A DNA stretch of 64,000 nt from JAYPEY01 sp964519245 (GCA_964519245.1 CAZFLK010000009.1:4680-68679), one strand, 5' to 3'; positions 21,447 through 32,000 are shown, counted from the stretch's first letter. A program made the numbers and translations. Notes: generated from the letters alone by a model not told the origin.

Positions 21447-23258
21447 TCAATAGACCGTGACGGGGTCTTTCAGACGAATGCGTATCTTGAACGTGAACGT
21501 CAAATCGGTGTCTTCCGCAGGCGTGATGCCTTGCAGCTGAGTGCCGGCGGCGACGAACAGTTCGGTGTTGGCGGTGATGGCGCCCTGCAACGCGAACGCA
21601 AACTCGTCATTGGCGGCCGGGGCCCTCTGCTTGAGGTTGACCGCCCGAAAGGTGACATCGACGTAGTGAACGGTGCTCGGGCCGAGATACGCTTGCTGCG
21701 CCTTCTGCGCAGCCCCCATCTGGGATTGGAACCGCACTTGCTGAGGCGCTGCGGCTCCGCCGCCCGAAGCCGTGGTCGGACGCGTCAAAAGCGGGATGAA
21801 GTCCTCAATCCAGACGCCGGCATGGCTGACGTTGGCTCCTTCCCCGAGTGTTTGGCTCTTTTCAAAATCCAACAAGAGGTCGCGGAACTTGCTGAGAGTC
21901 TGGCTCCAATAAACCCGGCTGTCGACGATCGCAAACTGCTCTTCCGCCATCGTCTTGTTGTCAGTCATCGCCTTGATGGCGCTATCCAAGGCCTGCTTTT
22001 TCTGCTTGAGAGGGGCCAATTCCTTGGTCATGTCCTCCAATTGGCGCGCTTTGGCCGCACGGACACGGTCATAAAAGAAGCCGTAGGCGAAGACGACCAG
22101 CAACAGGCTGACGACCGCGGAGATGAAATAGGGCTTCTTTTGCTGGAACGCCACCCGGGACTGGTGGCTTTTCGGCATCAGGTTCAGATTGACCGGGCAT
22201 TGCGCCAGATTTCGGATTCCCAATCCAACCACCTCGCCCATGCTGTGAGCCACGGCGGACAATCCCTCCAGATCCAATTCCTCGTCCAATTCGATGTGCA
22301 CGAACGGATTCAGATAATCGACCGGAACATTGAGCTTTTCTGCGAAAAACTGGGAGGCGTAGGCCATGACGGAAGCGCCGCCAGCCAGATACAAGCGCAG
22401 CGGCGTCGTCCCCCCCTGCTGCCCGCGGTAGAATTGAATCGTTTGATTCATCTGGATGTGCAGGCGCGTCATCACCTGACGGGCGATCTTGGAAACCGCG
22501 GCCGCATTGGGGTCGTCCGGTTCCTCGTACGCCCCACCCAGGCTGACGAATCCGACTTCGATCTTCAGCCGTTCCGCCTCATCGAAGGTCATCCCCATTT
22601 CCGAGGCAAAATCCTGAGTAATGGCATTGGCCCCGATGTTGATGCTGCGGGCGAAGACCTGCTCCCCCTCAAAGAACAGCAGGTTGCTGGTTTTGGCGCC
22701 GATATCGAGGAGCATCGTGCAACCTTCCTCGTCGCCATAATTGTAGCGAAAGGTATTGCAAAGAGCGGCGGCGGAAACGTCCACCAACTGGACTTCCAGA
22801 CCGGCTTCGCTGGCCAGGGAAAACAGGCCCTCGACGATGTCCTGCTTGATCGCGACCAGCAAGACCTCCAGTTCACCGGAAGCCGTGCTGCCCATGATCT
22901 GGTAGTCCCAGACAACCTCATCCAAGGGGAACGGCACGTTCTGCTGCGCCTCGTACTGAATGATTTGGGACACCTTGGCCGTATCGACGGCTGGCAACTT
23001 GACAAATTTGGAGAAGACGTGGAACCCGGCCGCGCAAATGTTGATGCTGCGCGACTGGAAGCCATAGGCATCCAACGTTTCCTGAATGGCGGCCAGCAGG
23101 ACGTCATGCCGCGCAGAATCCTTGGAGCCGTCCAAGCCCAGCGATCGCTGCGCATAACGCATTAACCTCAACGAGCCGGACTCACTCGGTTCAAACTCCG
23201 CCAACTTGAGCGTTCCCGCGCCAAGATCGCCGCAAATAAATGACTTCGATTTAAGCAT
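21447..23258 (-). CDS. pilM: PilM-like actin-fold ATPase with PilN-like extension (Amuc_1101-like), 603 aa
   Basis: The N-terminal half (about 1-350) is a PilM/FtsA-type actin-like domain: phosphate loop near residue 9-15 (CGDLGAGTLKLAE) and a second loop MLLDIGAKTSNLLFFEGE. A membrane segment follows at about 377-395 (FISAVVSLLLVVFAYGFFY), then a coiled coil and a periplasmic tail, so PilM and PilN-like parts are fused in one chain. In type IV pilus systems PilM sits at the cytoplasmic face and links the inner-membrane ring to the motor. No PilB or PilT ATPase, pilin or PilD lies in this window. It heads the four-gene pilus operon. Confidence 0.85.
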   Translation of the reverse strand: MLKSKSFICGDLGAGTLKLAEFEPSESGSLRLMRYAQRSLGLDGSKDSARHDVLLAAIQETLDAYGFQSRSINICAAGFHVFSKFVKLPAVDTAKVSQIIQYEAQQNVPFPLDEVVWDYQIMGSTASGELEVLLVAIKQDIVEGLFSLASEAGLEVQLVDVSAAALCNTFRYNYGDEEGCTMLLDIGAKTSNLLFFEGEQVFARSINIGANAITQDFASEMGMTFDEAERLKIEVGFVSLGGAYEEPDDPNAAAVSKIARQVMTRLHIQMNQTIQFYRGQQGGTTPLRLYLAGGASVMAYASQFFAEKLNVPVDYLNPFVHIELDEELDLEGLSAVAHSMGEVVGLGIRNLAQCPVNLNLMPKSHQSRVAFQQKKPYFISAVVSLLLVVFAYGFFYDRVRAAKARQLEDMTKELAPLKQKKQALDSAIKAMTDNKTMAEEQFAIVDSRVYWSQTLSKFRDLLLDFEKSQTLGEGANVSHAGVWIEDFIPLLTRPTTASGGGAAAPQQVRFQSQMGAAQKAQQAYLGPSTVHYVDVTFRAVNLKQRAPAANDEFAFALQGAITANTELFVAAGTQLQGITPAEDTDLTFTFKIRIRLKDPVTVY

Positions 23259-23401
23259 TTAACCCATCAACTTCGTCCCCACAGGAACACGCCAAAACAT
23301 CGCAATGACAACCGCATCAACGGTTTTTGTGAGAGCCGAACGTGCTGGTTACTTAAAATCCAACAAGCGGTCAAACAAAAATCCCCGTTCACCAACCCGG
23401 A

Positions 23402-24379
23402 TCACGCGACAAGCTTCGCGCGAAAGTATTCAATAGTGGCCGCCAAGCCGTCTTCCAGGGAAACCTTGGGCGTCCACTGCAACAGATTTCGAGCCCGGGT
23501 GATGTCGGGCTGTCGTTGTTTCGGATCGTCTTCCGGAAGCGGCTTGAACACCGTACCGCTCTGGGATCCGGTCTGCCTGACGACCTCTTCCGCAAACTCC
23601 AACATGGTCATCTCGTGGGGGTTCCCGATGTTCACCGGCATGTGATTGTTCACCAGCATCAACCGGTAGATCCCCTCGATCAAATCCGAGCAATAGCAGA
23701 AACTGCGGGTCTGCTTGCCGTCGCCAAACACCGTCAAGGCCTTGCCCTCCAAGGCCTGGCTGATGAAGGCGGGCACGACCCGACCATCGTTGGCCCGCAT
23801 CCGGGGGCCGTACGTGTTGAAAATTCGGACGATGCGGGTATCGACGCCGTGTTCGCGGTGATAGGCCATGGTCAACGCCTCGGCAAAACGCTTGGCCTCA
23901 TCGTAGCATCCCCGCGGCCCCAGGGTGTTCACATTGCCCCAATAGTCCTCGGTCTGGGGGTGCACCAGCGGATCGCCGTAGACTTCCGACGTCGACGCCA
24001 GGAGGAAACGGGCGTTCTTGATCTTGGCGAGTCCCAAGGCCTTGTGCGTTCCCAACGAACCCACCTTCAGGGTCTGAATGGGCAATTCAAGATAATCGAT
24101 GGGACTGGCGGGCGAGGCAAAATGCCAGACGTAATCCACCGGTTTATCGAGAAAAATAAACTCGGTGACATCCTGTTCGATGAATTTGAACCTGGGGTTG
24201 CCGCCAAGGTGGGCGATATTGTCGAACGAACCCGTGACAAAGTTGTCGATGCCCACCACCTGGTGGCCTCGCTCGAGCAGCAGATCGACCAGATGCGAGC
24301 CCAGAAAGCCGGCGGCGCCGGTCACGACGGACGTCGGTTCACCAGAGATTTCGTTGGCTTTCTGTTCAGCGTCGGGCAT
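23402..24379 (-). CDS. UDP-glucuronate decarboxylase-type SDR, 325 aa
   Basis: An extended short-chain dehydrogenase converting UDP-glucuronate to UDP-xylose, NAD-dependent and cytosolic. The Rossmann motif TGAAGFLG is at residues 20-27, the TSE motif (STSEVYGDP) is at 130-137 and the YxxxK pair is Tyr159/Lys163. The phrase DYVWHFASPASPIDY is characteristic of UXS rather than of dTDP-glucose dehydratases. Length is normal. It lies 183 bases downstream of a polyprenyl sugar transferase gene, fitting a role in supplying activated xylose for exopolysaccharide. UDP-glucose 4-epimerase is a less likely alternative. Confidence 0.85.
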   Translation of the reverse strand: MPDAEQKANEISGEPTSVVTGAAGFLGSHLVDLLLERGHQVVGIDNFVTGSFDNIAHLGGNPRFKFIEQDVTEFIFLDKPVDYVWHFASPASPIDYLELPIQTLKVGSLGTHKALGLAKIKNARFLLASTSEVYGDPLVHPQTEDYWGNVNTLGPRGCYDEAKRFAEALTMAYHREHGVDTRIVRIFNTYGPRMRANDGRVVPAFISQALEGKALTVFGDGKQTRSFCYCSDLIEGIYRLMLVNNHMPVNIGNPHEMTMLEFAEEVVRQTGSQSGTVFKPLPEDDPKQRQPDITRARNLLQWTPKVSLEDGLAATIEYFRAKLVA

Positions 24380-24562
24380 GGCGCGGACTGCGGTCGCGAG
24401 GGAGGCGGTAATAGACCCGTTGCATATTCAAAATTCAATCCAAATCTGAACAAAAACATCTTGCGGCGCGCCAAGCGCAACGAAGCCGCCAATCATGCAA
24501 CCTCCCAGCCGGATTCTGTGCCTTCAATGCCCTAAAGTCCGGTTCAACCGGCGCCGTTGGGT

Positions 24563-25960
24563 CTACTTGGCGCCCGCGCCATTCAGCACCGCCGGAACCG
24601 TGCGCAGCAGAATCTTCAAATCCAGCCACAACGACCAATTGTCGATGTATTCCAAGTCCAGCCGGACCCAGTCCTTGAAATCCGTCACATCGCTCCGCCC
24701 GCTGACCTGCCACAGGCAGGTCAGCCCGGGTCTGACGCTCAATCGCCTCCGATGCGCGAGATCGTTGAATCGCCTGGTCTCATCAACCGGCAGGGGGCGG
24801 GGACCGACCAGGCTCATCTCACCGCGCAGCACATTCCAAAGTTGCGGCAGTTCATCGATGCTGTACTTCCGCAAGTATCGGCCCAACCGCGTTATTCGGG
24901 GATCATCCGAGACCTTGAACACCGGTCCTTCCATTTCGTTCAGCGCCGCGAGCTCATCCTTTCGCTGTTCCGCATCCGTGACCATCGTCCTGAACTTGAG
25001 CATGGTGAAGGGGCGTCCATTGAGACCGCTCCGCTTCTGCCGGAAAAGGATCGGCCCCGGGGAAGTGAAACGGATCACCAACGCCGCCGGCAGCATGAAG
25101 ATGGGCGTGACAATCAACAACATTGCCGCGGCCCCCACGATATCGATGACCTGCTTGGCGAAGGCCTGCCAGGAGTCCTCCGGCGCCGATTGGAAGACCA
25201 GCGTCGGCCGACCACAAAAATCATCCATTGATGTCCGGGAGATGTTGGTCTTGAAGAAATCGGCCAGCAACCAGGCCTCGACGCCCTCCAACTCGCAGAT
25301 TTGGACCGCCTTCTCTATCCGCCCGAACAGGGTATGCCGGGCGCTCAGGATCACACCGTTGGCGGAATGCTCATGCAGCAGATCCTCCAACCGATCAAGC
25401 GGTTCCTCGTTCAGATCCAGGCAGGCGAGAATATCCACTTCATCAGCCGGGTGCCCCTTCAGATCGTCAATCACGCGCGCGGCATCCGCCTCGGTCCCCA
25501 CCAGGATGACGCGACGGCGGTATTGCCCCCGACCCAGTTCGGTGTTGCCCCAGCGCTCCATCAACCAAAGCCGCAAAACCAACAATGCAAAACTGCCCCC
25601 GCCAAACAGGATGGGAACCGACCGCGCCACGTAATGGGTCTTGAAGATGAACAAGACCAGAATCACTGCGACCGAAGTCAACGCGCAGGCCTTGGCCGCC
25701 TGCCAGATTCGGCGGTGGTTGAGCGAGACCGGTCCGTGGCTGTAGAAGCCCTGTCCCTCCAACACCATCGGACCGATCGGAACGATGATCATCAACAACC
25801 AGAAATAGCGCGTGAACGGCTCGATCGGCGCCAAGCCGGGAATCAAGTCGTTGGGAAACTGGAACCGGGCCAGGTGCGCCACCCAATACGCAATGACAAA
25901 CAGCCCAGCGTCCATCAACTGCTGGAACTGCATGCGTATTTGTCGTTGTCGTCGCAACAT
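24563..25960 (-). CDS. Polyprenyl-phosphate sugar-1-phosphate transferase (exopolysaccharide initiation), 465 aa
   Basis: An inner-membrane enzyme that transfers a sugar-1-phosphate to undecaprenyl phosphate, the first step of exopolysaccharide assembly. About four N-terminal membrane helices (residues 15-125), a soluble Rossmann-like middle (VILVGTEADAARVIDDLK), one membrane segment (IIDIVGAAAMLLIVTPIF; exact count uncertain) and a C-terminal catalytic bacterial sugar transferase domain with KRSGLNGRPFTMLKFRTM, SIDELPQLWNVL and GEMSLVGPRP. This layout is that of WbaP/WcaJ-type enzymes. The substrate sugar cannot be read from sequence. It sits between the exosortase pair and the UXS gene. Confidence 0.88.
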   Translation of the reverse strand: MLRRQRQIRMQFQQLMDAGLFVIAYWVAHLARFQFPNDLIPGLAPIEPFTRYFWLLMIIVPIGPMVLEGQGFYSHGPVSLNHRRIWQAAKACALTSVAVILVLFIFKTHYVARSVPILFGGGSFALLVLRLWLMERWGNTELGRGQYRRRVILVGTEADAARVIDDLKGHPADEVDILACLDLNEEPLDRLEDLLHEHSANGVILSARHTLFGRIEKAVQICELEGVEAWLLADFFKTNISRTSMDDFCGRPTLVFQSAPEDSWQAFAKQVIDIVGAAAMLLIVTPIFMLPAALVIRFTSPGPILFRQKRSGLNGRPFTMLKFRTMVTDAEQRKDELAALNEMEGPVFKVSDDPRITRLGRYLRKYSIDELPQLWNVLRGEMSLVGPRPLPVDETRRFNDLAHRRRLSVRPGLTCLWQVSGRSDVTDFKDWVRLDLEYIDNWSLWLDLKILLRTVPAVLNGAGAK

Positions 25961-26133
25961 GACCGGTCAAAATCCTCGATCCGGATCCGCCAACGAGCGC
26001 CCACGGCGGTCACCGAACTCCCCTACCGCTGAAGTATAGGGACGCACGCCCCCCTGCGGCAAGACCGGCGTCGCCTTCGACCGCGCGTCGCCGCGTCGTC
26101 CAAGCTTCGCCTGATTGTCCCCTCCCTGTCTCA

Positions 26134-26859
26134 TCAATCACTCGCCTTGCCCCCGGCCGTCGTCTGGATCCGGGGGATCGCTTCAGCGACAAATTCCCGG
26201 ATTCGTTGATAGGTCGCGTCCTCCTCGCCCGGTCGACAGAACGAATAACAGGCGATATACGCCCACCGTTGCAGCTTGCCGCTGGTCAACATTTCGGAAG
26301 CCATCCACCACATTCGCTCTCCGTCCCGGTTCGTCATCCGGTCCTCCGCCACAAACCAATAAACGAACACCGCCCGGAACGTTTGCGCTCCGGCGTCCGT
26401 CCTGACCTCCTTCGACCCGACCAATTTACGGACGGGCAGATCATAGGGTTGGGGCTCTCCCACCGGAATGACGTCATACATCGCCTCTGCCGCATTCAAC
26501 CTCCAACCCTGCCCGGTCAGGCAGTATTGGGGCCGGTGAATACTGGTTCGGTCCGCGCCCATCAGGACCACGGAAAGGACGCAGGTGAAACCATCCTCCG
26601 CATCGAACCCTCGCCGGCCAAAGGAGGTGTCGGCCGGCAACGCCGCCAATTCACCTTCGCTTGCCTCCAGGGGTATCAAAGGCTTGCCCTGGACGGTCTC
26701 CGGGAAGAGAATTTCCGCCCGGTTGGTTCCCGGCAGCGCCGCCACCCGAACTCCCGGCTGGCCCAATTCCTGCGCAGACCGCAAGCGCGCCACCATTCCC
26801 GACGCCCCGCCGATGAGACACAAACCGACCGCCAGGAGTGTCAGCTTGAACCGTGTCAT
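26134..26859 (-). CDS. epsI: Exosortase-associated EpsI-like protein, 241 aa
   Basis: ATG 26859 overlaps the exosortase stop by four bases (ATGA) and begins a membrane anchor (RFKLTLLAVGLCLIGG); the longer open frame upstream lies inside the exosortase gene and was rejected. The periplasmic part contains phrases of the EpsI/DUF3485 family (HRPQYCLTGQGW, and FVYWFVAEDR). EpsI proteins accompany exosortases in exopolysaccharide loci and are sometimes fused to them; their exact biochemical role is unresolved. Translational coupling to the exosortase supports joint function. Confidence 0.8.
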   Translation of the reverse strand: MTRFKLTLLAVGLCLIGGASGMVARLRSAQELGQPGVRVAALPGTNRAEILFPETVQGKPLIPLEASEGELAALPADTSFGRRGFDAEDGFTCVLSVVLMGADRTSIHRPQYCLTGQGWRLNAAEAMYDVIPVGEPQPYDLPVRKLVGSKEVRTDAGAQTFRAVFVYWFVAEDRMTNRDGERMWWMASEMLTSGKLQRWAYIACYSFCRPGEEDATYQRIREFVAEAIPRIQTTAGGKASD

Positions 26860-27833
26860 GCCTCGCCTCCCCCCGCCGTTTGCTCCGAATTCTCCAGCCC
26901 CCGGGTCAACCACAGGTGGAGCCCCCACATGCAGACCAACGCCAACCCCCAGGTCAACACCCATGCGTGATCGTGAACCAGCGTGCCGGCATCCTGGCCG
27001 AACGCCTCAGCGGCAATGATCACCGTCGTGATACGGAGAACATTCCCCGCAATCGCCACCGGTATCGCCGCCGCAATCAAGGTCAACCGCCGCCACCACG
27101 CCGGAATCGACACAAACGCCACGATCGTCGTCAAGATCAGCAGGGCCGTCAGACTGCGAATGCCACTGCAGGCGGGGGCCACGTCGTACTGATACCCCCC
27201 CTCCTGGTGAAAAATGCGGGAGCCGTCGTTGACGACGTCCGCATTCAGGAGATTCGCGCCGCCCCAAACCGAAATCTCGGTCACCAGAACCCTTAACGGG
27301 ACCGTAATCGATTCCGTCAGCCCCCCGAGAGGCATGCAAAAGGCGAACAGAACAAACGGGAAGAAGGCCGCCCGCAAGACCTGCCATCCCCAGGCGACCC
27401 CCGCGATGGAATACAAACCCAGAAACAACGCGACAACCGACAACCTCCCCTGCTGCACCGCAAAACCAACCACATGCATTGCCGCCGCCAACCCAAGCCC
27501 CGCCAACCCCGGAGCCCAACTTCGCGCCTGCATCCCCGCAAATTCTTCCCGCTTCTGCCAGAAAAGATAGGCAACCACGAAGGGAATCAGATAACCGTGC
27601 GACTCATCGGAAAACTCCGAACTGTAGATGCTCGACATCCACTCATACAAAGACGGGCTTGAGACATACCCCAGGTTCGCATTGCCCAAAAAGTGAAACA
27701 GGATCAGCCAAGGAATCGCCAAACCGAAAAACAGGGCCTTGTCCGGAACTCGACGCCAACAATCCAGGAACTCCTCCTGGAACGGAGGCGCTTCCTCGGT
27801 CGCTTCAACTGACTGGTTGGCTGTCTCGGTCAC
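26856..27833 (-). CDS. Exosortase/archaeosortase-family transpeptidase, 325 aa
   Basis: A polytopic membrane cysteine protease that cuts C-terminal sorting signals of exported proteins and probably transfers them to envelope polysaccharide. About eight hydrophobic segments are visible. The active-site block APACSGIRSLTALLIL places the Cys at residue 222; the conserved Arg is in GNVLRITTVI (Arg267) and the His in VHDHAW (His287 or 289). The motif ESHGYLIPFVVAY near residue 80 is also typical. Subfamily cannot be fixed by eye. It is the first gene of the minus-strand envelope block and overlaps the EpsI-like gene. No protein in this window ends in a convincing PEP-CTERM-type signal. Confidence 0.9.
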   Translation of the reverse strand: MTETANQSVEATEEAPPFQEEFLDCWRRVPDKALFFGLAIPWLILFHFLGNANLGYVSSPSLYEWMSSIYSSEFSDESHGYLIPFVVAYLFWQKREEFAGMQARSWAPGLAGLGLAAAMHVVGFAVQQGRLSVVALFLGLYSIAGVAWGWQVLRAAFFPFVLFAFCMPLGGLTESITVPLRVLVTEISVWGGANLLNADVVNDGSRIFHQEGGYQYDVAPACSGIRSLTALLILTTIVAFVSIPAWWRRLTLIAAAIPVAIAGNVLRITTVIIAAEAFGQDAGTLVHDHAWVLTWGLALVCMWGLHLWLTRGLENSEQTAGGGEA

Positions 27834-28376
27834 CGTTGTCTAACAATCCCAACACCGCGTCACCCTCCACGGTTGCTCTCATTCTGCTTCTGACAAGGCC
27901 GCGCTTCCTAGCACGACCTCGACCACCGACCAATGACATTCTGGCGACATTTTGGCAACGCCACCGCCCCAAAACAACCGACGCCGGTTCATAGATTCAA
28001 ACAATCCCCCCTGTCCTCCCCCGCCAGAATCCTCAGATTGATGGCACAACACTGCACAATTTCTCTTTTTTGCGAAAATAGCCGCCCGATTCTGCGTTCT
28101 GGCGCCATTCCTGCCTAACGATGAGCCCGTAAGACTTTGTTACGATTTGCCGAATTGCGACATAACGCTTGCTACCGACGATTAACCCATCATAAGTCGC
28201 ATAAATGAGAAACCTGCGGGTTTCGTTGGAGAAGTACCCCGGCGTCGAGATCACTGGTTCGCGCCCACGACCTAGGCTGTATTCGTGGGGGAAAAAGGAC
28301 TTCGGTCGCCCCTGAGCCTAACTGACAATATTGACACCAAACCCTGAGGAGCCAACCCAACCCTAGACCCAATACC
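27834..28376. other. Divergent intergenic region between exosortase and HYR genes
   Basis: This 543-base spacer separates divergent genes and is AT-richer around 28040-28215. It must hold both promoters, but no single pair of boxes stands out. Small open frames here lack coding character. Confidence 0.5.
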
Positions 28377-29015
28377 ATGCAACGCAACCCGACCCACCTG
28401 ATAAAGGCTCTCCGCCGATGTTCCGCGCTCGCGGCCGCCTGCGGTCTGCTGTCCTTGCCCGCTCCCAGCGCCGTTGCGCAGGGAGCCGACAACGACGGCG
28501 ATGGCCTCACCAACGACGACGAGACCTTCGTCTACAACACGGACCCCAACAACCCCGACACCGACGGCGATGGTTTCACCGACGGCGAGGAGGTGCTCAG
28601 CGGTTCAGACCCGCTTTCCAACGACTGCGGACTACCGGTCGTCGATATCTGGGACACCACCGACCCGGATAATTACCAGTTGGTCGGCTCAATCCAGACC
28701 ATCCGCACAGCCCAGACAGGCAAGCAGCACTATAACTACGGCGCCGTTTCCGCGGCTTCCGGCAGCCCGGCCAATGTCAATCTGGGACCGCGCAACTCAA
28801 GCATCTGGGTGCACCAGGATACCCGGAATAGCGAACTGACCTTCGGTTTCATCTTCGGCAAGGCCCGCGACAGTTACGCGAATCGCGCCAAGCTGAACTT
28901 CCGCATCGTGGGAAGCGCGCCCGGCTCCGATCCCTACGTCTCCCAGTCAGACGACCCGGGCGAAGCCAAGGAAACCCCGGCCGGTTCCGATGCCTTCCTC
29001 GGCGACTATTACTAA
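28377..29015 (+). CDS. N-terminal fragment of giant HYR-repeat surface protein, ends at in-frame stop
   Basis: A signal peptide (residues 1-35, hydrophobic core ALAAACGLLSLPAP) is followed by thrombospondin-3-like calcium-binding repeats (DNDGDGLTNDDE, DTDGDGFTDGEEV) and a domain of about 130 residues. The frame meets TAA at 29013-29015, but the codons right after it continue in the same frame with full coding character into the HYR repeats. The stop therefore interrupts one gene of 1749 codons. It could be a real nonsense mutation, a consensus error, or a stop read through; the sequence alone does not tell. As it stands this would be a 212-residue secreted protein. Confidence 0.8.
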   Translation: MQRNPTHLIKALRRCSALAAACGLLSLPAPSAVAQGADNDGDGLTNDDETFVYNTDPNNPDTDGDGFTDGEEVLSGSDPLSNDCGLPVVDIWDTTDPDNYQLVGSIQTIRTAQTGKQHYNYGAVSAASGSPANVNLGPRNSSIWVHQDTRNSELTFGFIFGKARDSYANRAKLNFRIVGSAPGSDPYVSQSDDPGEAKETPAGSDAFLGDYY

Positions 29016-32000
29016 AACAACGCCAACACGGACGGAATCGCCGTCAGCGGCATCGAAGGCAACCGCTGGACCATCATTATCGACTCCGTCGATTTCGGAA
29101 ACCTCCTGAACTGGTATGCCGCCAGCGGCGAGACGTCCGATTTCTCGGACGACTTCCGCCTCACCCCAGGCAGGGAATACCGCCTGACTCCGCACTGCAA
29201 TGCGCCTTCCGGCCAACCCGTCACCGTCACCGGCCGCCCGCCGGTTGCCATCGCGCAGGACATCACGGTGAACGCCGGGGCGGCGTGCTTCGTCAACGTG
29301 ACGCCCGAGCAAGTGGATAATGGCTCCTATGACCCCGATCAGGACCCCATCTCCTTCGAGCTCAGCCCTTCCGGTCCCTACAATGTGGGAACGACTCCGG
29401 TTGTCCTCACCGTCAACGACACCGTCGGCGGCGGCGTCAGCGTCGCGACAGCCACCATCACCGTGGTGGACACCACGCCGCCAGTCATCACCGGCGAAGA
29501 CATCGTCGTCAACGCCGACCCCGGACAATGCGGCGCGATTGTCAATCACGGCGCTTCCGCGACAGACAACTGCGGTTCCGTCGACTTCAGCTGCTCGCAC
29601 AATTCCGGCAGCCTGTTCCCCATCGGGACAACGACCGTCACCTGCGTCGCGGTCGACCAGGCCGGCCATGTCACGGAGCACAGCTTCACAGTGACCGTCG
29701 AAGACAACGAGGCCCCGGCCATCAACGTCGCGGATATCGTTGCCGCCAATGCACCCGGACAATGCGGCGCCGTGGTCAGTTTCTCACCTGCGGTGACCGA
29801 CAATTGCGGTGTCGCGAGAGTGACAACCAGCCACGTTTCCGGCTCCGCGTTCCCCGTCGGCTCCACTCCAGTGATCGTGACCGCCACCGACGTCAACGGC
29901 AACGTCAGCTCCGCAACCTTCAACGTCACGGTCAATGACATCGAGGCGCCGGTGATCGTCCCGATCACCCAACCGGCCGACCTGAACCAGTGGACCTCCG
30001 AGCCTCCCGGCGCGGGCGTCTGGACGGTCGACAGCAGCGGCGCCACGGTGCTGCAGAGCATCAATGGCCTGGCCACTTTCTTCTACAGCGATTTCGGCGC
30101 GCTCAGCGGCGTGGAACTGTCCGGCGGCATCACCGTCAAGACGACGGGCGACGACGACTACATTGGCATCGCCCTCGGCTTCGAACCGGGCGACACCTCC
30201 GACGCCAACGCGGACTACCTGTTGATAGATTGGAAGCAAAACACGCAGAGCCACCCATGGGGCACGGCACACAGAGGCCTCGCGGTTTCCCGCGTCAAGG
30301 GAGTCGCCACCGACGCCAATTTCTGGGCGCACACCGGGGCGGTCAACGAACTGGCCCGGGGCGCCAACCTCTCCAGCACGGGTTGGCGTGACCTCACCTC
30401 CTACACCTTCACCTTCGACTACTCCGCGACCAGCCTGAAGGTCTACATCAACGGACAACTGGAAATCGATATCGACGCCCCAGCCAACGACCCGTTCCCC
30501 AACGGCCGCTTCGCCTTCTACAACTTCTCGCAGTCGCATGTGGAATACCAGGGCGTCGCCATCACCCCGACGCTCACGGACATCACCATTGAATGCAACA
30601 CGCACGGCGGCGCAACCAACGTCGATCTCGGCTCGGCCATCGCCACCGACAACTGCGACGCGAATCCGGTCATCGCAAACGATGCGCCCGCGTTCTTCCC
30701 GCTGGGCTCAACGCTCGTAACCTGGACCGCCACCGACGCGGCCGGCAACGCCACCACGATCCTCCAGAACGTGACTGTGGTCGACAACACCGCTCCGGTC
30801 ATCAGCGGATTGGCCGACCTCGTTGTCGCCAACACCCCGGGCCAATGCGACGCGCCGGTCGACTTCGCCGCCACAACCGAAGACTGCAGCCCCGTCGATG
30901 TGACCTACAGCATCGCGCCAGGATCCGCCTTCCCCGTCGGCTCCACCCCCGTCACCGTCACGGCAACGGATGCTTCGGGCAACTCCAGCGTCTCCTCATT
31001 CACGGTCACCGTCACCGACACAGAAGCTCCTGTCATCACAGCCCCCGCCGACATCGTGGTCAACAACGATCCCGGGGCCTGCGGGGCGGCGGTTGAATTC
31101 GGAATCGGCGCAACCGACAACTGCGGCGTTTTGAGCGTCAATGCCGACGCCGCATCTGGCGACATCTTCCCCGTCGGCACAACGACGGTGAATATCGTCG
31201 CCGCCGACATCCACGGGAACGCCGGCAGCCGTTCATTCAACGTGACGGTTATCGACGCCGAAGCGCCGGCCATCTCCATCATGCCGGACATCACGGTCAG
31301 CAACGATCCGGGAGTCTGCGGCGCAATCGTGGAATTCGACCTGTCGGCCACCGACAACTGCGGGATTGACAGGCTCTACAGCAAACGCGCCTCGGGCAGT
31401 CTGTTCCCGGTCGGCACAAGTCGCGTCACCATCATCGCCTACGATGTCAACGGAAACCACAGCGTCAGCCGCTTCAACGTCACGGTGATCGACACCGAGG
31501 CGCCCGTGTTCGCGCCTGTTTCCGACATCACGGTCTCCAACGCCCCGGGAGCCTGCTCGGCCGTTGTCAGCTACGCGGTCTCAGCGACCGACAACTGCGA
31601 CGGTTTCGGCAGCTCCAAACATCTCGCCAAGAAGAAGAAAACGGCAACCCAGAAACAAAAGGCGGAGGCGACCCAGGAGCAGCAAAAGGCACAGCAGGAA
31701 GCCGCCACCAAGGAAGCGACGATGCAACAGGCCGCCACCGCACAGCATGATGCTACGCAAACCACATCGGGTTCCCTCGCTGTGACCTGCGATCCCCCGG
31801 CGGGAAGCTCGTTCCCGGTCGGCTCCACAACGGTGACCTGCACGGCCACGGACAGCCACGGCAACACCAGCGTCACCACGTTCACCGTCACGGTCACGGA
31901 CGACGAAGCCCCGGCCATCGCAACCATCGCCGACATCTCGGTCGTCAATGACCCGGGCGTCTGCGGCGCGGCTATCAGCTTCGCCCCGACGGCTTCCGAC

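Noticed and set aside
26860..26964. Longer start for the EpsI-like gene
   Set aside because: The extension overlaps the exosortase coding sequence, is Gly/Val-rich nonsense, and would bury the membrane anchor; the ATGA overlap start is better.
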